Shown here one piece after another: positions 52,816-64,000 of a DNA stretch of 64,000 bases (position 1 is its first letter; each line of letters starts with the position of its first letter). Origin of the DNA: Sepiola atlantica (Eukaryota; Mollusca; Cephalopoda; Sepiida; Sepiolidae); NCBI GenBank assembly GCA_963556195.1, contig OY744525.1, positions 56,886,446 to 56,950,445 on the forward strand, given 5' to 3'. The position numbers and the translations under genes were made by a program. Under the pieces are notes generated by a model that made no database searches, was not told the DNA's origin, and saw only the letters and a list, made by a program, of their open reading frames with translations.

Positions 52816-55800
52816 ATAAGAGTTTATAAACATGTAGGTATAAAGATACAACAAAAGTAAACAAGTTGGTTTCTAAGAATTATTTTTATATATAATTTGT
52901 TTATTAACAAAAAGAGTTTATAAACATGTAGGTATAAAGTTACAACAAAAATAAACAATTTGGTTTCTAAGAATTATTTTTTATATATAATTTGTTTATT
53001 AACAAAAAGAGTTTATAAACATGTAGGTATAAAGATACAACAAAAGTAAACAAGTTGGTTTCTAAGAATTATTTTTTATATATAATTTGTTTATTAACAA
53101 AAACAGTTTATAAAGATGTAGGTATAAAGTTACAGCAAAAGTAAATAAGTTGGTTTCTAAGAATTATTTTTATATATAATTTGTTTATTAACAAAAACAG
53201 TTTATAAAGATGTAGGTATAAAGTTACAGCAAAAGTAAATAAGTTGGTTTCTAAGAATTATTTTTATATATAATTTGTTTATTAACAAAAACAGTTTATA
53301 AACATGTAGGTATAAAGTTACAACGTAAATAAACAAGTTGGTTTCTAAGAATTATTTTTATATATAATTTGTTTATTAACATAAAGAGTTTATAAACATG
53401 TAGGTATAAAGTTACAACGTAAATAAACAAGTTGGTTTCTAAGAATTATTTTTATATATAATTTGTTTATTAACAGAAAGAGTTTATAAACATGTAGGTA
53501 TAAAGTTACAGCAAAAGTAAACAATTTGGTTTCTAAGAATTATTTTTTTATATAATTTGTTTATTAACAGAAAGAGTTTATAAACATGTAGGTATAAAGT
53601 TACAGCAAAAGAAACAAGTTGGTTTCTAAGAATTATTTTTATATATAATTTGTTTATTAACAGAAAGAGTTTATAAACATGTAGGTATAAAGTTACAGCA
53701 AAAGTAAACAAGTTGGTTTCTAAGAATTATTTTATATATAATTTGTTTATTAACATAAAGAGTTTATAAACATGTAGGTATAAAGATACAACAAAAGTAA
53801 ATAAGTTGATTTCTAAGAATTATTTTTATATATAATTTGTTTATTAACAAAAAGAGTTTATAAACATGTGGGGATAAAGTTACAAAATAACTAAACAAGT
53901 TGGTTTCTAAGAATTATTTTTATATATAATTTGTTTATTAACAAAAAGAGTTTATAAACATGTAGGTATAATGTTATAACAAAAGTAAACAAGTTGGTTT
54001 CTAAGAATTATTTTTATATATAATTTGTTTATTAACAAAAAGAGTTTATAAACATGTGGGGATAAAGTTACAAAATAACTAAACAAGTTGGTTTCTAAGA
54101 ATTATTTTTATATATAATTTGTTTATTAACAAAAAGAGTTTATAAACATGTGGGGATAAAGTTACAAAATAACTAAACAAGTTGGTTTCTAAGAATTATT
54201 TTTATATATAATTTGTTTATTAACAAAAAGAGTTTATAAACATGTAGGTATAATGTTATAACAAAAGTAAACAAGTTGGTTTCTAAGAATTATTTTTATA
54301 TATAATTTGTTTATTAACAAAAAGAGTTTATAAACATGTGGGGATAAAGTTACAAAAAAGTAAACAAGTTGGTTTCTAAGAATTATTTTTATATATAATT
54401 TGTTTATTAACAAAAAGAGTTTATAAACATGTGGGGATAAAGTTACAAAATAACTAAACAAGTTGGTTTCTAAGAATTATTTTTATATATAATTTGTTTA
54501 TTAACAAAAAGAGTTTATAAACATGTAGGTATAATGTTATAACAAAAGTAAACAAGTTGGTTTCTAAGAATTATTTTTATATATAATTTGTTTATTAACA
54601 AAAAGAGTTTATAAACATGTGGGGATAAAGTTACAAAAAAGTAAACAAGTTGGTTTCTAAGAATTATTTTTATATATAATTTGTTTATTAACAAAAAGAG
54701 TTTATAAACATGTGGGGATAAAGTTACAAAATAACTAAACAAGTTGGTTTCTAAGAATTATTTTTATATATAATTTGTTTATTAACAAAAAGAGTTTATA
54801 AACATGTAGGTATAATGTTATAACAAAAGTAAACAAGTTGGTTTCTAAGAATTATTTTTATATATAATTTGTTTATTAACAAAAAGAGTTTATAAACATG
54901 TGGGGATAAAGTTACAAAAAAGTAAACAAGTTGGTTTCTAAGAATTATTTTTATATATAATTTGTTTATTAACAAAAAGAGTTTATAAACATGTGGGGAT
55001 AAAGTTACAAAATAACTAAACAAGTTGGTTTCTAAGAATTATTTTTATATATAATTTGTTTATTAACAAAAAGAGTTTATAAACATGTAGGTATAATGTT
55101 ATAACAAAAGTAAACAAGTTGGTTTCTAAGAATTATTTTTATATATAATTTGTTTATTAACAAAAAGAGTTTATAAACATGTGGGGATAAAGTTACAAAA
55201 TAACTAAACAAGTTGGTTTCTAAGAATTATTTTTATATATAATTTGTTTATTAACAAAAAGAGTTTATAAACATGTGGGGATAAAGTTACAAAATAACTA
55301 AACAAGTTGGTTTCTAAGAATTATTTTTATATATAATTTGTTTATTAACAAAAAGAGTTTATAAACATGTAGGTATAATGTTATAACAAAAGTAAACAAG
55401 TTGGTTTCTAAGAATTATTTTTATATATAATTTGTTTATTAACAAAAAGAGTTTATAAACATGTGGGGATAAAGTTACAAAAAAGTAAACAAGTTGGTTT
55501 CTAAGAATTATTTTTATATATAACCTGTTTATTAACAAAAAGAGTTTATAAACATGTAGGTATAATTTTACAACAAAAGTAAACAAGTTGGTTTCTAAGA
55601 ATTACTTTTATATATAATTTGTTCATTAACAAAAAGGGTTTATAAACATGTAAGTATACAGTTACAACAAAAGTAAACAAGTTGATTTCTAAGAATTATT
55701 TTTATATATAATTTGTTTATTAACAAAAAGAGTTTATACACATGTGGGGATAAAGTTACAAAATAAGTTAACAAGTTGGTTTCTAAGAATTATTTTTATA

Positions 55801-56080
55801 TATAATTTGTTTATTAACAAAAAGAGTTTATAAACATGATAGTACAAAGTTACAACAAAAGTAAACAAGTTGCTTACTCAGAATTATTTTTATATATAAT
55901 TTGTTTATTAACAAAAAGAGTTTATAAACATGTAGGTATAAAGTTACAACAAAAATAAACAATTTGGTTTCTAAGAATTATTTTTTATATATAATTTGTT
56001 TATTAACAAAAAGAGTTTATAAACATGTAGGTATAAATTACAGCAAAAGTAAACATGTTGGTTTCTAAGGATTATTTTGT
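52816..56080. repeat. 94-bp satellite, about 35 copies, with 281-bp higher-order repeat
   Basis: The unit includes GAGTTTATAAACATGTAGGT, ATAAAGTTACAACAAAAGTA, AACAAGTTGGTTTCTAAGAA and TTTTTATATATAATTTGTTT. From about 53.95 to 55.5 kb three unit types alternate: one with TAATGTTATAACAAAAG, one with GGGGATAAAGTTACAAAAAAGTA or a variant, and one with GGGGATAAAGTTACAAAATAACTA. The first type starts at 53971, 54253, 54534, 54815, 55096 and 55378, a 281-282 bp trimer. Minus-strand 75-residue frames that recur at this spacing are artefacts of the repeat. Confidence 0.97.
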
Positions 56081-56685
56081 TAAACTTTTTCACAAGTTTA
56101 GTCTTCCAACCCCCAACTGTAAAAATCAGATACTACTTAATTTGGTCGATTACATGTAAACAGTCTAATTCACGCTATTCCAAGTTCGGATTACTTATCT
56201 GAATTTGCATAGGATACTCATTAGTCGAACTAATCACTTCACATTTTAATCTGCATGCTAAGGAAGCTTTATTCGTAGCATGATGATTCTACTCATGTAT
56301 AAACTTTTCACAGCCTTCTGGCTTTTGAGTTCAATTGGAATCAATCATGTCACTATTCAATACCACATTCAAATTGGATTTTTCAATGTTTGCATCGTTA
56401 CAATGACTTCCTGCCGATCTTTAAACTCTCCTTGAACTATTTTGCTTTTAGCATATTAAAAAAAGGTGTTGTAAATTTTTCTTTTAATGCTTACCAATAA
56501 TGAATAATTTTATTGTTTTTTTCTTCTGAGGAGAAGAGCAATTCTTTAAAAATCCATGGATTAAAGGTCAGTTTATTATATTCCTTGCGTGAACACCTGC
56601 TGATTTAATAAACTTGTAAACTACTAAATTTTATTTTTTCATAATTTAAACATTCTCTTTCTTTCTATTATATATATATATATAG
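56081..56685. other. no feature seen
   Basis: Nothing recognised apart from a short TA run near 56670. Confidence 0.4.
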
Positions 56686-57240
56686 GATAAAATTTAGGGT
56701 TCATATTTTTTAAGCATCTAATTGAAATTTAATAAAGAATAAGGTAAAATAAATACCTTTGAAGCATTAAAGATGCGATATCAATTTAAAAATAAAAATA
56801 AATCGAAACCGATTTTTTTTTTCTTTTTATAAACTTTCATTTTTTTTATTTAATAGTGATATAAATAATTTCGCCAATGAAAAAGTTGGCCTCTTCAGTG
56901 TGTCTATATATCCTTATCTTATTGGATTTGGATTGTTTTCCCGGCTTCTGTTGGTGTAAACGGGCTTAGGGGATGTTGTTGTTTTCCGCTTTCAAATATG
57001 AGATCGTGAATGCACACAAGATAGGTATAAAATTTAGGGTTCATATTTTTTTTAAGCATTTAATTGAAATTTAATAAAGAATAAAGTAAAATAAATACCT
57101 TTATTTGTATCACTATAAACTAAAAAAAAATGAAAGTTTATAAGAAGAAAAAAAAATCGGTTTCGATTTATTTTTCTTTTAAAATTGATATCGCATCTTT
57201 AAATGCTTCAAAGGTATTTATTTTACCTTATTCTTTATAT
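56686..57240. repeat. combined direct and inverted repeat element
   Basis: AAAATTTAGGGTTCATATTT with AATTGAAATTTAATAAAGAA occurs directly at 56693 and 57028. In addition 56735-56870 is mirrored by 57105-57240 (TCGGTTTCGATTTATTTTT, TTGATATCGCATCTTTAA, CAAAGGTATTTATTTTACC). On the minus strand at 56870-56915, CTGAAGAGGCCAAC with TTGGCGAAAT has the centre of a hammerhead fold, without a convincing stem I. Looks like a foldback element with a rearranged end. Confidence 0.75.
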
Positions 57241-57354
57241 ATAGGATATTTTTTCCTCAGAAATAAACATCCAATTCTATTTGCTAATAATATCATTTTT
57301 ACTTTCTTTTATCTTATAAAAACATTGACAACATTTTACCCCCCCCCCCCAAAA

Positions 57355-57860
57355 AAATTATTTTCACAAAAAAATTATTTTAATCTATGTATTTATTCTT
57401 TGAATTTATTCGTCTTATATTAGCGTCTGGCAGTCTTCCAGTTAGAGCTTGGCAGTTTGAATGCAGGGCTTGGCTATCGCTGAGAACGGGAGCCCTGACC
57501 CTAACGGGAACCCTAACCCTTAACACTTAACCCTAAACCCTAACCCTAACCCTAAACCCTAAACCCTAACCCTAAATCCTAAACCCTAACCCTAAACCTA
57601 ACCCATTTTTCTTTCTTTGTTTTATGTTAGCAAGAAGAAAAAAAGAAAAACAGCGAAACAAATGAAAAAGAAAACATTGACAACCCCCCCTAAAAAATAT
57701 TTCTACACATTTGATTGAAAATGGTTCATTTGACCCCCCCCTACAGTTTGTTCGGTTTTAATCTTTTTATCTATGTATTTTTTCTTTGAATTTATTCGTC
57801 TTATATTATCGCATGCAAGTCTTCCATTAACGCTTGGCGTTTTCGTCTCGACAACTCTCG
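57355..57860 (+). repeat. direct repeat pair flanking telomeric sequence
   Basis: TCTTTGAATTTATTCGTCTT with ATATTA and GTCTTCCA recurs near 57400 and 57784, and a second shared stretch (AAACATTGACAA before a C run) precedes each copy, near 57326 and 57672. The telomeric block lies between them. Confidence 0.75.
57493..57604. repeat. interstitial telomeric repeat (CCCTAA)n
   Basis: About 17 CCCTAA/CCCTAAA units with scattered variants. Confidence 0.95.
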
Positions 57861-57930
57861 GGCGCTTTCGCGACCTGCCCGATCGTTGCCGATGCGATAT
57901 ACCGGAAATCAGGCGCGTCATCTATAACAG

Positions 57931-57933
<3 letters not shown>

Positions 57934-57993
<60 letters not shown>
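57934..57993. repeat. (TA)n microsatellite at LINE 3' end
   Basis: TA run directly beyond the 3' terminus of the minus-strand LINE. Confidence 0.95.
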
Positions 57994-57996
<3 letters not shown>

Positions 57997-58077
57997 GAGT
58001 TCATCCCAAACAAGGCAAGTTGCCAATGTAGACGTAAGAGCCTACTGAGAATTAAGGTGAAATTTTAGGAGATCATC

Positions 58078-60900
58078 CTAAATTGGGAGCTGTGCATAAA
58101 GATGTTTATTGACATTAGTTTTAAATTTCTGCATGTCGGTACAGTTTGTGAAACAGGGAGCAGGGAGTGAGTTCCAAAGGCCGGCAGCTCGAGAAAAGAA
58201 GCTATTCAAGTAAAAAGCTCTCCGGCATCTGGGGACCTCCACAGTTAATGGATGGGATTTAGCTGCTTGTCGGGTTGGTCGAGTGTATTTACGTCGAGGT
58301 GGAAAGTTTATCGGAACACATTCCATTCAATTGCATGTAAAACAAGCACAATGATGCAACATTGCAACGATGGGACAGGAGCTGTGTCGAGTGCAGAATA
58401 GGGCTTGTTCTCACAGTCAGAGCTAACAGACGTGACATGGTTACCGTGTGACGAGACCCCAGATCAAGGGTCAGTCTGCACCTGCGTGAGGCTCTGTGAC
58501 GTCACTCGTTCTCGTGAGAAGCGAGTTTTCGTCAGTCTGATTCGAAAGGCGAACCGAGCAGGACGTGCGATTCACTATGTAAAAATAAGAGAAAAAATAA
58601 TTCCATTAAGGGAATACAAGCGAGAGAAATCCTTTCCCTTCTCTATGAATGGTTAAGAAAACATTGTTAACTACGATAAAGTAGTGATTTGCTCTCTCCC
58701 TCTCTCTCGACGTAGTGAATAACTCCCAGTTGAAATAACAACGTTTGTAATAAAATGAATTAAATAGAGTTTGTCTTCGGAGTGCGTCATGAGGCTTTTG
58801 TTGCAGACACGGACGGCGTGGTTCACGGCAGGAAGGAAAGAACAAAGACTTCATCCACCAGACGATACGACCACCCTCTACGAGAGAGGGAGAAATCTAA
58901 GGTATGCAACAGCTGGAGCTTGGTGGATTGTTATGGACCTAACAGATTTGAGACTCTTTTTGGGACATTGTCTAAGAGGGAGAGAATAGTGGATGTGGCA
59001 CCAGTCCAGATGTGACAACAATACTCCATGCATGGGCGGATGGTGGCTTTGTAGAGATATAGGATACTGTCAGGCGTGAGAAGTTTTCTAGCGTGGTAGA
59101 GGGAGATCACTTCCTTTGCAGCAGTCTTGGCAATGTCTTCTATGTATTTGTTCAAATTCATGGTACCTGTGAATGTTAGGCCGATGAGTGTGCATGTTAG
59201 ACTCTCAGGTAGGGTGTTATTTGCCATGGCAATCGGTGGTTCAAGTGGTTTCTTGTAGTTGTTAAAGGAAAGGAGCTTTGTCTTAGCAGCATTAAATGTT
59301 ACCATCCATATATGACCCCATTTCAATACAGACTGAAGGTCACTTTCTAAAGATTCAGCTATTTCCTCGGATATGTGCACGCCCGTTTTGCTCACATGAC
59401 GAGACTGGAGCGTGGTGTCGTCAGCAAATATACCCATTTCTGTTGGATAGGAAGGATCTAATTATATTAAATATTTATCCAGTAATTCCATATGAATTGA
59501 TTTTTATGAGAAGGCTTTTATGCCAGACCTTGTCAAAGGCTTTGGATATGTCAATCCCTACCGCGCTAGCTTCACCTGCTTTGTCTAGTGTATGGTATAT
59601 GCGTTTGGAGATGACCGTTAGAATATCCACAGTAGACCGTGCTTTCCTAAATCCATACTGATGGTCAGAAAAACGTTCAGTATTAACAAGGTGCCAGAAT
59701 ACCACTAGATTGATTAAGGATTCAAATGTTTTAGTGAAGAGCGGCAGTAGGCAGATGGGGCGATAATCCTGAGAGTCAGTTTTATCTCCAGAATTCTTGA
59801 AGGCTGGTACCACAGAGGCAATTTTCCAGCTATCAGGGAAGCATGATTCAGCCAGGCATTTGTTATAGAGTTTGGAAAATACAAGGGCTAGTTCAGCAGA
59901 GCATTTCTTTATTACTATTACTGGTATAAGCTCAGGTTCACATGCTTTGAAGGTGTCAAGTCTTTTATGATGTGCATGATATGAGATGGGGTGATTACTA
60001 GGTCATCGAGTGTGGCTTCCGTCCGCTGTGGGAAATTAGGTAAGGACTGGTTTGCGGAGTCCAAAGTAGAGTTTGAGGCAAAACGCTAGGCAATAAGTTC
60101 ATTATTGTATGTTACCGTGCTAACGTCATCATTGTAATTGGATAGTGGGGGAATTGTTGATTGCCCATTGTTCACCACACTATTGTAGATTTTGCGGAAA
60201 TCATGAAAACCTAGTTTCTGCGACGGAATGATATACCTTCTCTTTTCTTCAGCTATCACAGTCTTACAATTATTTCTTGACTCTACAAATTTATGTCTAT
60301 TCGTAGCAGAGTTATGGCGGCCTCATTGTCGGAATACTTACTGCCCTTGAGCAATAGCCGCTGCACATTTCGAGGTGGAGAGTGGGGCTTGCTGTAGAAT
60401 TTTCTCATGGGGGCATGTGCATCAATGACTGCTTTGACCCATTCATTTGCCTCATTTGTACATTTATCAACAGGGGGAGAAAAGTTTCCACTCCATGGGG
60501 CGTCTCTGATGTGGTCTCTAATGGAATAAAAATCAACCTGCTTGAAGTATCTCGTCGTTTTGAGCAACGGCTCTTCAGATTTGGGACGAGATTTTAGGGT
60601 GATAGCAATGATTAACAAAAGGTGATCAGCGTTCCTGAGCGGGCTATGGGCATTCGTCACACAAGCCTCGAGCAATGAGGTCAAGAACAGGTCAAGAAGT
60701 GAGGCTTGATGGTCCACACGACTAAGGAGGCGGGTCGGGAACGTTAGTCTGTGCGAGGGAGTGAGCTATAGAGAAAATATACATGGAGTTACCAGCTGCG
60801 TCTGTATAGCTGGAGAATCCATGCCAGTCACGGTGATGTGCATTAAAATCCCCAAATACATGTATTTGGACACTCGTGTCAAGTGAGAGTGCTCTATCTA
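58078..60900 (-). pseudogene. LINE endonuclease-reverse transcriptase, broken
   Basis: From the 5' side on the minus strand: 60900-60720 has APE-type endonuclease remnants. 60717-60283 encodes VDHQASLLDLFLTSLLEACV and the linker to the reverse transcriptase. 59813-59475 encodes VPAFKNSGDKTDSQDYRPIC, QYGFRKARSTVDIL and the first catalytic aspartate in VGIDISKAFDKVWH. About 50 residues holding the next motif (GVPQGSIL in relatives) are missing between 59475 and 59437. 59437-58931 opens with the second catalytic motif FADDTTLQS, then NAAKTKLLSF and IRPCMEYCCHIWTGA. After the LTR insertion 58326-58078 encodes the C-terminal SFFSRAAGLWNSLPAPCF and FKTNVNKHLYAQ. Not functional. Confidence 0.9.
58385..58911. 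mobile_element. solo LTR with 4-bp target duplication
   Basis: Begins TGTCGAGTGCAGAATAGGGC and ends GGTATGCAACA (TGT...ACA), flanked by GCTG at 58381-58384 and 58912-58915. Length 527 bp. An AATAAA signal is at 58749-58754. No internal region: recombination between LTRs has removed it. TGT/ACA ends and a 4-bp duplication fit a Gypsy-type element. Its diverged relative is at 41501-42071. Confidence 0.9.
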
Positions 60901-60935
60901 TGCTTTCGGGGACAGAGTTAAGAAGGGTACATATA

Positions 60936-61018
<83 letters not shown>
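60936..61018. repeat. (TA)n microsatellite
   Basis: TA run at the truncated 5' end of the LINE. Confidence 0.95.
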
Positions 61019-61022
<4 letters not shown>

Positions 61023-61084
61023 ACACTCTTTAGAATTCAACTAATTGGGTTTATATTCAAGATACGAGGCGTATTTCTCTCGCA

Positions 61085-61205
61085 TTTTAAGTATGGTCGT
61101 CACGTTGGTCAAATGGTTATGAAGACGGGGTTCATAATTCTTGGATCCGGGGTGCAAATCGTCTGACTGGCGGTACGGTTACGTAATTCCATACTGACGA
61201 ATATA
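61085..61205 (+). repeat. tRNA-headed SINE, same group as window start, hammerhead-like
   Basis: A-box-like GTTGGTCAAATGGTTATGAA and a worn B box (GGTGCAAATC), then GGCGGTACGGTTACGTAATT as at 36-62. CCATACTGACGA keeps CTGACGA (61194-61200); GAAAC follows at about 61214, but stem II is not paired. Confidence 0.6.
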
Positions 61206-61299
61206 TAAAACAAGAAACATACTGATACTGATACTGATATTAAATTAGGAATTTGTTATTGTTTTTACTGGCGATAGTACCAGCTTTTGTATTTTTTCC

Positions 61300-61660
61300 A
61301 CTATTTCTAAGTTAGCCATGGTAATTACGGCTGATGGCCAGAAACCCATGTCTATCGATTACGTTTATGTACGCTCTTAGCATGACATAATACGCACTCA
61401 GTGGCGACACGTGAATTTGGGATCTTTCCTAAGCGGTAAAGAATCATGCATTAAGATTGCATTAAGTCGCCCTTAATTTAACGGATTTTTATTTATACAT
61501 ATTTTTAATTATTTTTTTACTTACATAAAAAGTAATCAATGGAGACGTGTTTCTGGCTATCAGCTGTTATCAGCATGGCTAACTTAGACAAGGATCGAAC
61601 CTACGATTACATTGTCTGGAAGTAAACCTCCGAGCTACGGCGCCTTGCCTCGAAATATGT
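61300..61660. repeat. inverted pair of SINE copies
   Basis: 61300-61385 (+) has CTAAGTTAGCCATGGTAATT and TGATGGCCAGAAACCCATG. 61520-61655 (-) has the full unit: A-box-like CGCCGTAGCTCGGAGGTTTA, B box TAGGTTCGATCCTTG, then CTAAGTTAGCCATGCTGATA. The tail resembles a worn hammerhead (CTGATAA, AGAAACACG), but I cannot pair stem II. Confidence 0.7.
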
Positions 61661-62177
61661 ACAATTTTTTATCGATTAAATATTGAGTTAAGAATTTTTT
61701 AATTGTTTTTACGGTGTTAAATTGCATTTTTGGAATCATTTAAAAAAAAACGAATTACATACATTGAATATCTATTGTGGTGAGACTTGGTTGGATCTAT
61801 TTGCTGTAGTTTTTTAAATTTTATTTTTTACTGGTAGTAAAATTGTATTCCAAGACAAGAAATACAATTTCAAATCAACAATAAATAAACAATCATAGCT
61901 GCCATTGTGAAGACAAACCAAAACAAGTCCAATTATTTATAAAACAATAATGTGAGAGAAAGAGAAGCAAAGAGACAGATACAGACATAGGTAGATAGAG
62001 AGGGGGAGAGAAAGAAAAAGAGAGTTGACAGATGACGATTAGAACGGAAGTGACGCCGCTGTAGTTAAATAGACGTTCTTACTTGAGTTTTCTATTGAGC
62101 TAAATTTATTCAACATTGTTGCAATTCAAAATGGACGATTGTCTGCTACTACTATGTTATTGTTACATTCAGTACAG

Positions 62178-62181
<4 letters not shown>
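61661..62181. other. no feature seen
   Basis: A short GA-rich stretch near 61953-62022; otherwise nothing. Confidence 0.4.
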
Positions 62182-62258
<77 letters not shown>

Positions 62259-62272
62259 CATATGTATATATA

Positions 62273-62316
<44 letters not shown>
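62182..62316. repeat. (TA)n(GT)n(TA)n microsatellite
   Basis: TA, GT, then TA runs. Confidence 0.95.
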
Positions 62317-62319
<3 letters not shown>

Positions 62320-62424
62320 TATTTTTTTTAAAACTATGCGTTACATACTTCAGAGACGTACCATGGTTTCACTGAAATAGACTGACCTTTTAATGTTGTT
62401 AAATGATCGGTAGAACCCATTAAA

Positions 62425-62492
62425 ATCATCAGCGACTCAGGAAATGCAAATAAATCGATTTGTTTTCATTTCGTTAGTCGCTGATGAGTTCA
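62425..62492. repeat. hairpin-forming inverted repeat
   Basis: CATCAGCGACT is mirrored by AGTCGCTGATG, with further pairing GGAAATG/CATTTC and AAAT/ATTT towards the loop. Confidence 0.75.
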
Positions 62493-63843
<1,351 letters not shown>

Positions 63844-63900
<57 letters not shown>

Positions 63901-63915
63901 CACACATATATATAC
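63844..63915. repeat. (TA)n microsatellite
   Basis: TA run with CATA edges; the last 85 bp of the window hold nothing recognised. Confidence 0.95.
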
Positions 63916-64000
63916 CTTTAGTTCCTCCCTTTTCTCCCTCGTCCTACTTTGTTGTCCATCTCCCCGTTGTTGTCAACCTCAAATAAATATTAATCTTCCT

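Larger units (their letters stand above)
57998..60935 (-). mobile_element. jockey/CR1-like LINE, 5'-truncated, split by solo LTR
   Basis: The element has the order endonuclease, reverse transcriptase, C-terminal domain on the minus strand. It stops at (TA)n near 60935, inside the endonuclease, and ends 3' at about 57998 before another (TA)n. A 527-bp LTR is inserted near its 3' end. The copy at 28915-29545 shows the uninterrupted DNA across that point. Confidence 0.93.

Noticed and set aside
54234..55023. Recurring identical 75-residue open frames on the minus strand
   Set aside because: They repeat at the 281-bp period of the satellite and exist only because the satellite lacks stops in one frame.
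62425..62492. Hammerhead at CTGATGA near 62484
   Set aside because: The bases belong to a hairpin arm; no GAAA strand or stem II follows.

Overview
This is an animal genomic window with no host gene that can be called with confidence. It is AT-rich and dense in (TA)n, (GA)n, (CA)n and (GATA)n microsatellites, satellites and transposon relics: mariner, hAT-like, Penelope-like (PLE), jockey/CR1-like LINEs, a probable Gypsy LTR and many tRNA-headed SINEs. TTAGGG-type telomeric repeats occur internally. This mix suggests a lophotrochozoan, possibly a cephalopod mollusc. That assignment is inference; no diagnostic host gene is present.

Layout. 0-1.4 kb: a SINE tail with a hammerhead-like core, then a dead mariner with intact ends. 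2.7-5.1 kb: a 47-bp minisatellite of about 51 units. 5.4-8 kb: a repeat headed by U2 snRNA sequence, a dispersed repeat and a LINE C-terminal relic. 8.5-19 kb: dispersed repeat pairs, a polypyrimidine block, a 300-bp repeat family, a cluster of tRNA-headed SINEs (13.3-14.7 kb) and a small mariner-type MITE. 20.5-26 kb: LINE relic, a possible host exon, a 17-copy U2-related array, a tandem SINE dimer with two intact hammerhead motifs, a 300-bp palindrome and a PLE relic. 28.8-29.8 kb: a LINE inserted into an older repeat. 30.1-34.0 kb: a PLE flanked by identical 507-bp inverted repeats, each with a hammerhead motif. 35.5-43.2 kb: a duplicated SINE block, telomeric repeats, foldback elements, U2-like fragments, an LTR and a hAT-like element. 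45.5-50.4 kb: transposase relic and a second mariner with its catalytic aspartates intact. 51.3-56.1 kb: GATA/GATC microsatellites enclosing a perfect palindrome, then a 94-bp satellite with a three-unit higher-order repeat. 56.7-60.9 kb: inverted and telomeric repeats and a LINE split by a solo LTR. The rest is SINEs and microsatellites.

The unifying signal is self-cleaving RNA. Several tRNA-headed short repeats (pol III A/B box-like heads) end in a type I hammerhead ribozyme followed by a (TA)n tail. At least four copies keep every core residue by eye (13.75, 14.32, 23.54 and 23.88 kb), and the 23.5 kb pair is arranged so that two cuts would release a 341-nt RNA. Diverged copies show loss in stages. 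The PLE carries its own version. Together these look like a retrozyme-like or SINE-ribozyme system coexisting with LINE and PLE reverse transcriptases that could mobilise it. All coordinates and alignments were read by eye, so boundaries are approximate to a few bases.
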